Shown here piece after piece: positions 31,622 through 41,600 of a DNA stretch of 44,795 bases (the first letter of the stretch is position 1; each line of letters starts with the position of its first letter). The notes under the pieces were generated by a model. It had not been told where the DNA came from. It made no database searches and saw nothing but the letters and a program-made list of their open reading frames with translations. The position numbers and the translations under genes are program-made. The stretch lies in assembly GCA_037176845.1 (NCBI GenBank), contig JAYKXP010000256.1, positions 1-44,795 on the forward strand, in the 5' to 3' direction. The stretch is from Paramarasmius palmivorus (taxonomy: Eukaryota > Basidiomycota > Agaricomycetes > Agaricales > Marasmiaceae).

Positions 31622-33360
31622 CAGTTCGAAACGATCCCAGATTGAACGTTATTGTATGGTACATTAATCTAGACGGGGAAGACAAAACTAAATAATCCTT
31701 TTCTAGCCCCCATACCCCCGTTAGATTCCACATCGTATCCCTTTGCTTATGACGAACAAGCAGATCCTCTTCGCAAATATGCGGCAGAACTTTCTATTGC
31801 CAGGTTAGCACAAGATCTGGAAAGCAAAACGCTTGAACATTCACATACCTATCACCGGGACATCGATATACGTAATCGGTCTCCTTTCCACGTTGCAACC
31901 CCATTCCTTCCTTCCCACACAAAGAGACCCATGCGCAAAACACAACACAGGGGTGTCAAAGAAGCAACTCCGTCCGCATTCCAACCTCCCGCCGTCCTAA
32001 GACCATCAGTACCGTGAAAGCCTTCCTACGATTGACAAAGAAGGCATATTTGCCATGCTCCTGGGTTGACCGTAACTCTCAGTGATACCCCATGCATATT
32101 TCGAGCCCGTATATTCCGCGTATGAAAGGAACGTTGACGATGGAAGGATCGGCAAGGGGTGTATCAAGCATCGGGGTGTGAAAGGGGTAGACGTGTTGAG
32201 AGGTAGATATGGGAGGCGTTGTGGGAGTAAAGGTGTAATAAGGGAGGAGGTGATTCAATGCGGGGAGAAGGGGGCGGTATGAGCGGCGGGGGCATTCAAG
32301 TTTGCCGACCAGTCCGGGATGCATAGAAGGTAGGACGGCGGTACCGAGGAGATATGGACCGGTGTTCTTCGTGACCTTGAACGACAACATGCTAGTGGGG
32401 AAGGGAAAGCTGTGAGGGAGTTGGAGGAAAGGCACCTTGAGTGCGTTATCCGTCAGCTACGCAGATAAACAGCAAGGTAGACAATGTACGATGGACGAAA
32501 CACCCATGTATTATCTGCTCGCCTGGTGACCAGTCCACAAGGTTGATCGTGAAACATCAGAAGGCTCTTGACCATGTGTTGGGGACACCACAGGAAACCG
32601 TCGGTATCCACATACGGAGCCTAACAGGTAGATGTCGAAGTTGAATATCAGAGCATATGGGATATCGATGTTTGCTGGGAGATGTTCTGTGGATAGACTG
32701 TGTTGCACGGGGTAGCATTGTGTTAGGTTCTTGTCTGAGGGATAGGACGTATGCACCCTGAAGGAATGTTAGCAGTTATTATCACGGCCGGGTAGAGGAG
32801 TGGGGCGTACCATTAGCACCATGTAGCCCTTCTTTCTTGCAGAGTAGGTGTCGGTATTGGTGGTACATAGAACTGCGGGACATCAATCAATATGCGCATA
32901 TTGTACGGGTCGAAGGTACGAGCTCACGTAGTCGATGAATCCATCGGAATATGGCCCAAGTCGTCGTGTCGGGTAAAGATCGAGTTGAGCAGGGGATATG
33001 AGGTTGACACTTCTTGGGATTGGAGTGATTGGAGCTGTACGAGTTGTCCTTCGTCATCATTATACTCTTCTTATGCTGTCTGACCATCAGATAAGAAAAA
33101 AGACTGCAGAGAAAAGGCGTACCGTTGTTGCCGAGGACAGGTGTTCTATCGTCAGTGGAATGAGCTCATACATGCTCTAAAGGGCATGCAGAGGTTTGAT
33201 GAACAGCTCTCTGGAGAATCGGGAGCAGCGAGCGCAGTGGCATCGTTGTCGGTGGTTGAGGAAAAGAAAAAGATTGCCACGTGGCATTCCAAACAGGTGT
33301 CATGAGGACACCTGTCATCTGACATCAAATTTGGCGCCCACCTCCTGGTTTCCAATGATC
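31622..33360 (-). repeat. Orphan repeat 'CACGTG-GGCGCC', copy 3 (long, decayed)
   Basis: Read on the minus strand from 33360: GGCGCC; TGTCAGATGACAGG; GCCACGTGGCAATC; a first-exon-like frame (ECHVAIFFFSSTTDNDATAL); a GGTACGCC donor-like site; CTTATCTGATGGTCAGACA. Next comes a block matching copy 4 at 40650-40780 (minus GACCCGTACAATATGCGC versus GACCCCTACGACATGCTG, and AGAAAGAAGGGCTACATGGTGCT). Further left, CACACCCCGATGCTTGATACACCCC (32155-32180) matches 40060-40095 of copy 4. The copies share order but no common open frame, so I treat this as a decayed multi-exon gene or element of unknown nature. Confidence 0.45.
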
Positions 33361-33841
33361 GTCGCGTTCAAGATTCATCTTCCTCAGGCTGGCAAGGTGT
33401 AGTTCCTTTGCAGCGTGTGCTATTCCCAGGTATGTCTTGTCTGAACAGTTATGAGGGATGGGAGGTATAACCTCCAATGCATGATTAACACCGTGACTGT
33501 TCTTCGAATTTTCAGCCCGGGCCTTACTTTTATGCAATGAGACTATTGTTTTCGCGTGCTAGCTAGACGGGTACAGTTCTTCGGAAAGATGTCTGGTATT
33601 GTAATTTACAAGGTAGTCCCATATATAAGCCATGCTGCAACATACTCTCATTGAATCTGGCTCCTAATCCCGTCCTTTGCTGTGTTCCTGCCATTAAGAT
33701 TGTCACCGTGAGACCTACAATGTCTAGCGGCCATTCCCAGTCTCAATATTGATGATGGTGGTGACAGCAGGGCTTGATATGCATATCTTGAGGGAAGGAG
33801 CGTCCCCAATTCAAATTGGTGACACCACTTGGTGGACCTGA
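33361..33841. other. Intergenic, no gene seen
   Basis: 3' flank of the NACHT gene. I recognise nothing else. Confidence 0.4.
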
Positions 33842-36800
33842 TTATTTATGTCCCAGTTTCTGAACATAGTCTTCCAACACATCTTTCCAATGCCAATCAT
33901 AATATGTCCTGCAATAACGATCTTCTGAGATATCACGCCAAGTCAGCGAGTTCCACTAGGTATTCAATATGGTTAGCCTCAGTGCATCTAATAAGCTGAC
34001 AGTTATACTTTTGAATTTAAACCTTGAAGTAGGCTCGAGTCGATATCGGGTGCTAGCACTCCAAGTAGCATCCTGCGTAAATCACTTTTGGATAGTCGGC
34101 CTGCTTTCCAATCATTCTTAGTACTAAGCAAGGGTGCAATACGTTTTTTGAGTGCATTATACTTTGAAATAGCTTCTTTTGTCTTGCTTGCATGGACTGG
34201 GGGAAATGACTGCTGACTGATTAGTTTTCATCCCCTGTTTAGGCAGCACAGAGCTCACCTCAAGCCACTCTAGACACCAATCCATTTTATCAATTTTATA
34301 TATGTCCAACCACTGGATAAAAACCTCAAGAATTTCAAGTTTAGCACCAAAGAACTGAGTAGCAGATCTCAAGCTCTCTGTTTGTGTGCTTAACAAGAGG
34401 TTGGACGAGTTGAATCTCTCTCTTTGTCTGGTTGACGATTCCCACAGACAGTCAAATAAAGCTAGATAGTTTTTGAATCGCCGAGTGGAGTAGGCATTGT
34501 GATCTCCTATGGTAAATTCTTGTGGATGGGGTGAAACCTGCGATTTTCATGAGCATTGTGAAGAGCCCTGAAGAATATTCTGTACATTCAACCATTCACA
34601 GAGTATCTCAAGGTCACCCAAACTTTTGCAAGGGTCCGTCCATGCCTCTACTACATCCAACTTGATAAATAGGTTAGTTCAGTAAATACAACATTAAGGA
34701 AGGAATTTACCTTCTTCATATGATATTCAATATCTTGATGATTGGGTGATAGGTCTTCTTGACTTGAGAGATATTCAATACCACGCATCATGAGTTCTGG
34801 ATCTTGACCATGCTTAATGAACAGATCCAACCAAACCATAATCCCTGAGCCAAGACAGACTGCATAATCTCCATCCACACAAAGATGGGAAGGATAGAAC
34901 CAGTTTTCACAAGGACAATTGTAGCCTTCAATGACCCCAACAACTTGAAGATTTGACATAAATGGCAGGTGCTGTTCAATGGACTTTGAGGCATCCAACA
35001 AACTAAAAGGCGGCTCCGACAGCTTTTCCCCAGTACTCATTTTCCAAAAACTAATCAACATTGAGAAGTTGTCAATGGTCTGGGGTGACAGGTTGGGTTC
35101 TGCTCTGACTCGGAGTGTAAGCCATGGAATATTCCACTCCTGAGCAAAGGAATCCATATAATTGACCCATTGTAACTGGTCGAACATCCCAGATAGTGTC
35201 TGAAATGGAGTACCATCACCATCCCAGTCAGAGATTGACGCTTTGATCATGAAATCAAAATAGTCTGTAGGGTTGATACTTGCTGCACAGTGAGATATAT
35301 GTTTGACCAACTGAAGTTTTTGGTGGTCTGTGCTCATTAATAGTTGCATGGCAAGTTGGTGAGTAACCAGCTCGACAAAGTCGATGATATCTGCTTCTGC
35401 AAATTTATCAAAGGAGCTAGCAGATTGAAATCATAAGCACAACAAATGAGAAGAAAGACAAAGAAATGTACCTGGGATGGAATCCCTTTTTCACAAAGTT
35501 AGCCACAAGTTGGAGTGCACGAGGGACAAAGAAGTTGGCACAATACACATTTTCATCAATGAAGTATTCACGGGAACGGGACTTGTCCTCCAAGAAATCC
35601 TCAAACGACTTGTGACGAATACAGAAGGTGCCATCCTGGACAAAATCAATCACAGAATGCATTCCACGTAGTATTGACGCCACATCACCACAGGAAAGTC
35701 CATAAAGGATCTCAATTGTGGTTGATGGCCAGGGTATATCAGAGGTGTAGTATGCAATTGCACCCAGAATATCCCGCAATTGCTCACGTCTTGGACAGGT
35801 GGAGAGGATTTGGCGATAGAGAATATCTAGCGGCTCAAACGGAGAGCCAGCTTCTGCATTGCAGCATTCCCCAAGAATCTGTTTGAGTTGTTCGCATGGA
35901 TTATAGTACTCGTCCTCCACAAACCTGAGGACAGTTTGGGCATAGATAAACTGCCCACAGGCCCTCCCCACAAGGCGATCGATATCTTGATCTGACGGCC
36001 AGGAAGTCGGAAGGTTAAAGCCCTTGCATCGGGGACTCTCCCTTATCCGAGAAAAATCATCGCGTAGGAAACGCTTGATATCGCATATTGTTTCCCAATC
36101 ATTATCGAGATTGAGCCGGCGCACAGGGAGACAAAAGTCCTTGTGGTCAAGTGTCTCTCGGATCGAGGGTTCAGGTCGGCTACAAAGGAGAATTCGTGGT
36201 AGGGGTTTGCGACATTTTGAAAGAAATGATGCAATGAGGCGTAGAACCTCTTGCTGTTCGCGACCTGTGGAGCATTCATCGAGCGCATCGATGACTATAA
36301 GTCCACTGGATTCGGTGTATGATAGCATTGACCATGGCTCGAGGATCAACTTCTCGAGCTGCACGTCGATAGATGCCTTCAAGACACTTGGTGTCTGCTC
36401 GATAACTTGTTCAATAAGACGTCGGAACTCCGAGAATTTGCGTGCTAAGTCATGTGCGATGACGAGAAACAGCCGTGATGGATTGTTCCGTTGTGGGTCG
36501 TCGCGCCAAAAGAAAAAGCTTGACGCAAGCATTCCTTCCGGGTCGGTCTTCTCTGCGATGGTCTGTGCAATAGCAGATTTTCCTGCACCAGCAGGGCCAG
36601 ATAACCAACACAAACGCTTCGTCGTCGGGCCGTCTTCTCGAGCCCAATTGAGTATAGATGCCTGGATATTTTTGCGTGTATCTTTGTGGCATTTAGGCGG
36701 CGGATAACGAGCACCGGAGTTATACATAGCCCCCACGCTGGCTATCTCATTCCACAGCATTTGCATGGCTGAAGATAAAGTCAGAATAGCCCTGCAAATC

Positions 36801-38230
36801 AGCAAAAAAAACATACGATCGTTTGGATACACGGCATAATTTGTCTGATTGCCACTAACATTGTTCAACTGCCCTCGATGAATGTTAATGTGGCCGGAAT
36901 TAGATACCGATGCTTGTGGTAAATGTGTAGTCGAAATTATCTTGTCCGGCGCGTAAGTATTCAATGAAGAAGGAAGAGATGTATTGACAATATTGAGATA
37001 TGAATGGTGTTGCCGGCTGGGATGGGAGTCGAGATGAGAGTAATTACTCGAGAAGTGCTCCGGAATGGCAATCAAAGAAGAGGAGGAGGCGGCATCGTCA
37101 ACGTTGGTATACAAAGGGTATTCCTGACTGAAATCAGTTGTCTGGTCGGTGTCTGCCAGTGAATGATCGCTCGTGTGAGGATATGGATGGTGCATTGCGA
37201 ACGCAGGTGACGTGGGGGCCGGGATAATGGGATTGGGATTGGGATTGGGATTGGGATTGGGATTGGGATTGGGATTGGGATTGGGATTGGGATTGGGATT
37301 GGAATATCGATGAACAGTCGGTTGGTTTGAATCTGCAGAGTATCCCTGACTATGATCAGCTGGCGGATTGGTGTCTGAACGATTGCTCCATTCAGAATAT
37401 GAATGATATGTTGCGAACGCAGGTAACGCGGGGGCAGGGATAATAGGATTGGGATTGGGATATGACGAATATTGCTGAACAGCCAGTTGGTTAGGACCTG
37501 CAGAGTATTGCTGACTGACTTCAGCTGGCTGATTGGTGCCTGACTGGTCGCTTGGTTGATGATATGCATGCGACAAAGAGGAAGGGGTAATAGGATTGGG
37601 ATTGGGATTGGGATATAATAAATATCGCTGAACAGCCAGTTGGTTAGGACCTGCAGAGTATTGCTGACTAAAATCAGCTGGCTGATTCGTGTCTGAATGA
37701 TCGCCCGGTTGAGAAAATGCAGGAGATGCATGGTACATCGTGAGTGCATGTGACAAAGAGGAAGGGGTAATATGATTGCGATCAGGGCGTGGAATGGAAT
37801 CAGTTTGTTGGTGAGGGACTGGGTGGTAGCTTGGTGGAGCTAATGATTGGTGCATTGTGAAATTGGTTGACGGAGAGGGAAAATATGCATAGGGAAAATC
37901 AGAATGTGAGTGTTGATGATTGGAATTCGATGCATGATTGTCGTAGCTCCGTTCAGGAAATGGATGGTCTGTCGAGGAGTTGGTACATGAAAAGGGACGA
38001 AATGCATTGTCGGAAGGAGGATGGACGAGACATTGATTCGTGGAACCGGTAGGCTGGTAGTACGGGCCTAGTTGATCACTCGGTCGAGGTGCCGCATGGT
38101 GCCTTCTGTCGCTGACACCAGTGCTCGAAGGTGCTGGTGTCGGGACTCGATGATTGGTGATGTACTTGGGGGACTGGACTTTTGGCATTGCGAGAGAGGG
38201 AAAGAGCAGAGCAGTCGCAGCAGAAGTCAA
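33842..38230 (-). CDS. NACHT-domain STAND (NLR-like) protein, seven exons, about 1350 aa
   Basis: Exons: 38230-36817, 36768-35472, 35416-34711, 34660-34586, 34537-34259, about 34182-34009 and 33955-33842. All junctions keep frame; the 5' end of exon 6 is uncertain. Residues 1 to about 400 are Pro/Ser/Asn/Gln-rich with tandem modules (SDTNQPADFSQQYSAGPNQL) and an (Asn-Pro)n run. Next is a short motif GHINIHRGQLNNVSGNQTN. The linker ARYPPPKCHKDTR leads to NACHT: Walker A GPAGAGKS (about 529-536), Walker B GLIVIDALDEC, sensor LLCSRPEP, and HKSFEDFL. The C-terminal 400 residues are helical without WD40, ANK or TPR repeats that I can see, ending WHWKDVLEDYVQKLGHK. Such proteins are nucleotide switches in fungal non-self recognition and programmed cell death; the ligand is unknown. 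The start could also be Met-15 (MPKVQSPKY). Confidence 0.88.
37090..37760 (-). repeat. Tandem coding modules in the NACHT protein N-terminus
   Basis: About four imperfect modules encode SDTNQPADFSQQYSAGPNQL-type sequence followed by a tyrosine, a variable number of Asn-Pro pairs and an IxPxxxPAF or ITPSSLSHA spacer. Forward-strand landmarks are CAGCTGGCTGATT, CTGCAGAGTATTGCTGACT and AACAGCCAGTTGGTTAGGACCTGCAGAGTATTGCTGACT, which occurs twice nearly identically (about 37480-37520 and 37630-37670). Confidence 0.8.
37229..37302 (+). repeat. (GGGATT)n microsatellite, G-quadruplex-prone, coding (Asn-Pro)n
   Basis: About twelve uninterrupted hexamers on the plus strand, i.e. the template strand of the minus-strand NACHT gene. 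Each hexamer encodes one Asn-Pro pair, so copy changes keep the frame. Regular GGG tracts with ATT loops fit the standard G4 pattern. Two shorter runs of the same hexamer lie at about 37448-37460 and 37592-37612. Confidence 0.9.
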
Positions 38231-38298
38231 GCATCCACCATTGAATGAGATATATTAGTACACGCTGCTACCATGCGTTTACAGCCTGGTATAGCCAC

Positions 38299-38535
38299 TC
38301 AAACGCCGAGAGCCCTTACACTTTCAATAGCCACAAGGATACCTCGTGAATCAACTACACTCAGAATCTGATATAGAGTGGTCTGGTCGAGAGAGGCTGT
38401 ATTGAGGTGCATTATTGCAGAGCTAGACAATGTCCTGGTATGGCAAATCACAGCAATCAGCAACCCACCAGCGACAGGATTGGTGGAGTTCACCGCCAAC
38501 CCATCAAACAGCATGTCAATGAGCGATACGGACAT
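38299..38535 (-). pseudogene. Possible fragment of a basidiomycete 7TM (DUF6534-like) gene
   Basis: The frame reads VAGGLLIAVICHTRTLSSSA and LNTASLDQTTLYQILSVVDS, then RGILVAIESV. This resembles the segment 'DxLIAGxLCYYLxKSRTGxxxTDxLINxLILYxINTGxLT' of the large mushroom DUF6534 membrane-protein family. Only about 60 residues match and no flanking exon was found, so it may be a fragment. It lies just upstream of the NACHT gene on the same strand. The match is from memory and weak. Confidence 0.3.
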
Positions 38536-39345
38536 TATTAATACTGCTACGCCGAAGAGCTGATATTGCAGGTGACCGACAGGCAGTTACACATGTATTC
38601 GGTGTGTTTGTAAAGATGTAATCGAGGATAGACTGGGTGCATGGCGCAAGGAAGGTAGAAGACAGGATGATGGATGTGATAGGAAAGAACCCGTGTCCTT
38701 ATATGCAGGGGTACGGTAGCAGAAAATGAAAACGAATGGCGTATAAAAGGGGTTATACAGTATCCTCGAAGATAGCTAAGGTACGCTATCTGTCAGCTAC
38801 TTTGAGAATATAGTAATATAAAGAAAGTACCGTTGACGAATTATCCATATCCCATCTGCTCGTTTATATGACCAGAAATGCGAAGGACTGATGACGGCAA
38901 GGGGTGAGATGGCCCATAGCTTCGAAGTATTACGCGTCGTGGCTACTCACCGAGTACGAGGTAAGCGGAAAGGCTACTCGGAGATTCCAATGTTCGGCGG
39001 TGCAGGGGAGAACAGAGCTTTGAGAGGCTCTCGACTGCTCTCAACTTCGATGCGGTGTAAAGGATACGAAGCGCATGCGTACGCAGTTCGGTAAGTAAGG
39101 CGTACAGGAGCATCGAATTTTACTTGTTGTCAGTTACGTCTTCGGGGCCTGTGGTTGGCTCCTGCCTAAAGGAACGTAAGCCTCTAGCGTTACATGAACA
39201 GAAACGAAGAACATTACCATGAAGCTCATCCAGTCCTTGGGCTTTCGAGGTCGGTACTCACGGTATAATCATCCTGATAGCCCATTAGCTAGAGGAAGAG
39301 AGCGATAACGAGGAAGGGTACGTATAAAATTCTTCTCTTCTCTTC
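38536..39345. other. No gene seen
   Basis: No domain-like coding sequence. The part near 38800-38890 (GTACCGTTGACGAATTATCC, CCCATCTGCTCG, GACCAG) weakly resembles 32490-32540 inside orphan repeat copy 3. Confidence 0.35.
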
Positions 39346-39435
39346 GCTCGAACGATGATGGGGGTTCATAAAGAAATGTCATGCCCTTCATTTCCGTCAT
39401 CAGATGACCGCCCATATTTCGAATAGACGCCGTGC
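39345..39435 (-). promoter_or_regulatory. Solitary copy of the F-box upstream module, with no F-box gene
   Basis: Forward strand: CGAACGATGATGGGGGTTCATAAAG, AAATGTCATGCCC, CCGTCATCAGATGACCGCCC, GAATAGACGCC. It has the full order of the F-box module, and the leader-like stretch that follows on the minus strand (CTTCCTCTAGCTAATG) resembles that before the gene starting at 28651. The downstream frame has no F-box and stops within about 20 codons. Confidence 0.5.
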
Positions 39436-39639
39436 CTGTCATGAAAGTGCTGTATTTTGCTGTCGTGATGACCCGCTGAGCTGGGTTCAGGGTGTGAGTT
39501 GGATACGATGTTTCCCTATTCGAAGTAATCTCCACTCTAAACACAACGAATGCTATGTAGTTACGAAGACAGACGTATTCCTGTAACCAGAATTCCGTCA
39601 TCTCTGGATTTGTATCCCCAAATATCAGGGAGATCTATC

Positions 39640-41600
39640 CGTTGCCAGTTTAGCGTAAGACCGGGGAAGCGATTGCACGATTCAACATATACCTGTCACC
39701 AAGATATCCCTCTCCGCATTTAGACTCCCTTCCTTCTTGTAGCGAAATATGATCATCAAATCTCAATGCTTTGCTGATGACAACGAGGAAGATATCTTGT
39801 GTGAAGACGGGAGATCTGTGTGTTATCGGGTTAGCATCAGCACCCGGACAAAAACCTGTACGAACCTTCAACAACACAAGACTAATCCCATTTTTTTCCT
39901 TCCTTTCCGCAATGGGGGCAGTATGTTCATCCTCATTCCAACCCTCGACCGTACAGAGAGCGCCTTCCTTCGTTGTACGAGCGAGAGACGGTGACGTTTT
40001 CGTTATCCTCTTGGGACTCTTCATACCCTATGCGTCTTCTGAACCCATACGTCAAACGGAAACAGGAGATGGGTGTATCGGGTATCGGGGTGAGGGATAG
40101 GCATGGGTTAGAGGCGTTGTGAGAGGATGAGCAATATGATCGGAAAGTTCGACGCGGAGAGAGAGCGCCTAGTATGAGCGTTGTCGGATATGATGCTTCT
40201 AACTCCGCGGGACGCAGAGAAGGAATATCGGAGTAATCCGAAGGTAGACTGCGATAACAAAGGTACTGAAGGGACGTGGGCGGCACAGCATCCCAGTGAG
40301 GAAACGAAAAACGGAAGGCGACAGCAGAGTTAGAGGAAAGGTATCTTTTTGGGGGCGTGTTGCAGGAAGAAGGGGAAGCCACGGGAAACCGACTAGGGAG
40401 TAATGTGAATCTCGTCAAAGGCGGATGCAGAAGTCGTATGATAGAGGATACAGGGTGCGATATGTGGGGTAATATCGAGGCTTCCTGGCAGATGTTTGGT
40501 TGGGTAGGCGGTGGAAGGGGAGGATCAGACGGCATCATTGTGTTTAACGCTTCTTCTGCGGACTTGGAGAGTAGATGGTGTCCTCAAAACCTGGAAGAAA
40601 GGTTGGTCCCAGTATCACAATGGTAGACAGGAACAGGGAACGTACCACAAGCACCATGTAGCCTTTCGTTCTCGCAGATTCGGCACTGATATCCGTGGAA
40701 AGAGTGGAGTCGGTGATCGATACCAGCATGTCGTAGGGGTCTAGGATACAAGTTCGCGTGGTCGATGGATTCGTTGGAACGTTGCAAATGCCAAAAATCG
40801 TCCTGAGCGTGTCGGCAGTGGCTTTGGACATCTAGCGCCGTTGAGTCGGACAAGAAAAGCAGAAATAATCAGAACGTTAGGCGTACCAGTGTTTCCGTGG
40901 AAGGAGTGGAGTCGCTGATCGATACTAGCATGTCATAGGGGTCCAAGATGCAAGTTCGCGTGGTCGATGGATGTTTTGGGACGTTGTTCACGTTGTTCTG
41001 GGCGTGTCGGCTGTGGACGTGTTTCTTGTAACGCCGTTGAGTCAGAGAAAGGCTTGCCCGTCGTTGATCAAGTTCAAGGTGTCGCATAAGGGCCGATTTG
41101 AGCTCAGGAGAGGTTGAAATCCTTGGGAGTAATGTCTTCTTTTTGGAATGGAATGGTACAAGTCGACATTGGCCTGTTGGGTTTAATATGAGGAAAAGCA
41201 CAGAGGGGAAGATCGTGAGACGCACCAGTGTGCCGGTAATGTCTTCACCGTAGGAACGCTCATATCTGAACAATACCGATAACCATTTCGACCCATCTCA
41301 GTCAATGCTTTTCCTGTCTGACGATCAGATAAGAACAGAAGACTGAAGACAGAAGATGTACCGTTAATATCGACGACCCATCCTCCTTCCCTGCAGTAGC
41401 TTCGAACATATCCTAGGTGGGAGTCCAAGTATTTGAAGAACAGATGTTTGGAGAATTGGCGTTGTGATCGAGCAGTGAGCGCAGCGACATTGTCGTTGAG
41501 GAAAGAGAAAAAATTAGCCACGTGGCAACCGGCTTCGCGTGACATCACATTAGGCGCCCACCACTTGATTCTGTGTCACGACGATCTTCATCTCCCCACT
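39640..41600 (-). repeat. Orphan repeat 'CACGTG-GGCGCC', copy 4 (best preserved)
   Basis: Minus strand from 41580: GGGCGCCTAATGTGATGTCA, then GCCACGTGGC inside a first-exon-like frame with start at 41548 (SREAGCHVANFFSFLNDNVA, ALTARSQRQFSKHLFFKYLD). It ends near a GGTACATC donor-like site at about 41360, followed by CTTATCTGATCGTCAGACAGG. A second block encodes STTRTCILDPYDMLVSI and SARTKGYMVLV, is present twice (see the direct repeat), and has a GGTACG-type site after it. Further left, frames at 39933-40538 are Pro/Ser-rich (PPTSLQYLCYRSLPSDYSDI). I recognise no domain. It could be the least damaged member of an orphan gene family, or a non-autonomous element. Confidence 0.45.
40692..41043 (-). 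repeat. Direct repeat of about 150 bp inside orphan copy 4
   Basis: 40692-40848 and 40894-41043 share TCCGTGGAAnGAGTGGAGTCGnTGATCGATAC, ACAAGTTCGCGTGGTCGATGGAT or its variant, GAGCGTGTCGGC or its variant, and CGCCGTTGAGTC. Identity by eye is high at both ends and lower in the middle. On the minus strand both encode TTRTCILDPYDMLVSI.SDST, which suggests duplication of an exon with its flanks. Confidence 0.8.

Noticed and set aside
34547..34660. NACHT gene ending at a TGA near 34547
   Set aside because: A 48-nt intron (34538-34585) removes that stop and continues in frame into clearly protein-like exons ending at 33842.
36024..36707. 227-codon plus-strand frame
   Set aside because: Antisense shadow of the NACHT domain, Arg/Ser-rich, no domain of its own.
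37229..37302. GGGATT run as an internal telomere repeat
   Set aside because: The unit differs from the usual fungal TTAGGG and the run is in frame as (Asn-Pro)n inside a clear coding exon.
37072..37749. 225-codon frame with (Ile-Pro)n overlapping the NACHT gene
   Set aside because: It is the +1 shadow of the (Asn-Pro)n hexamer run on the same strand; the NACHT frame is the real one.
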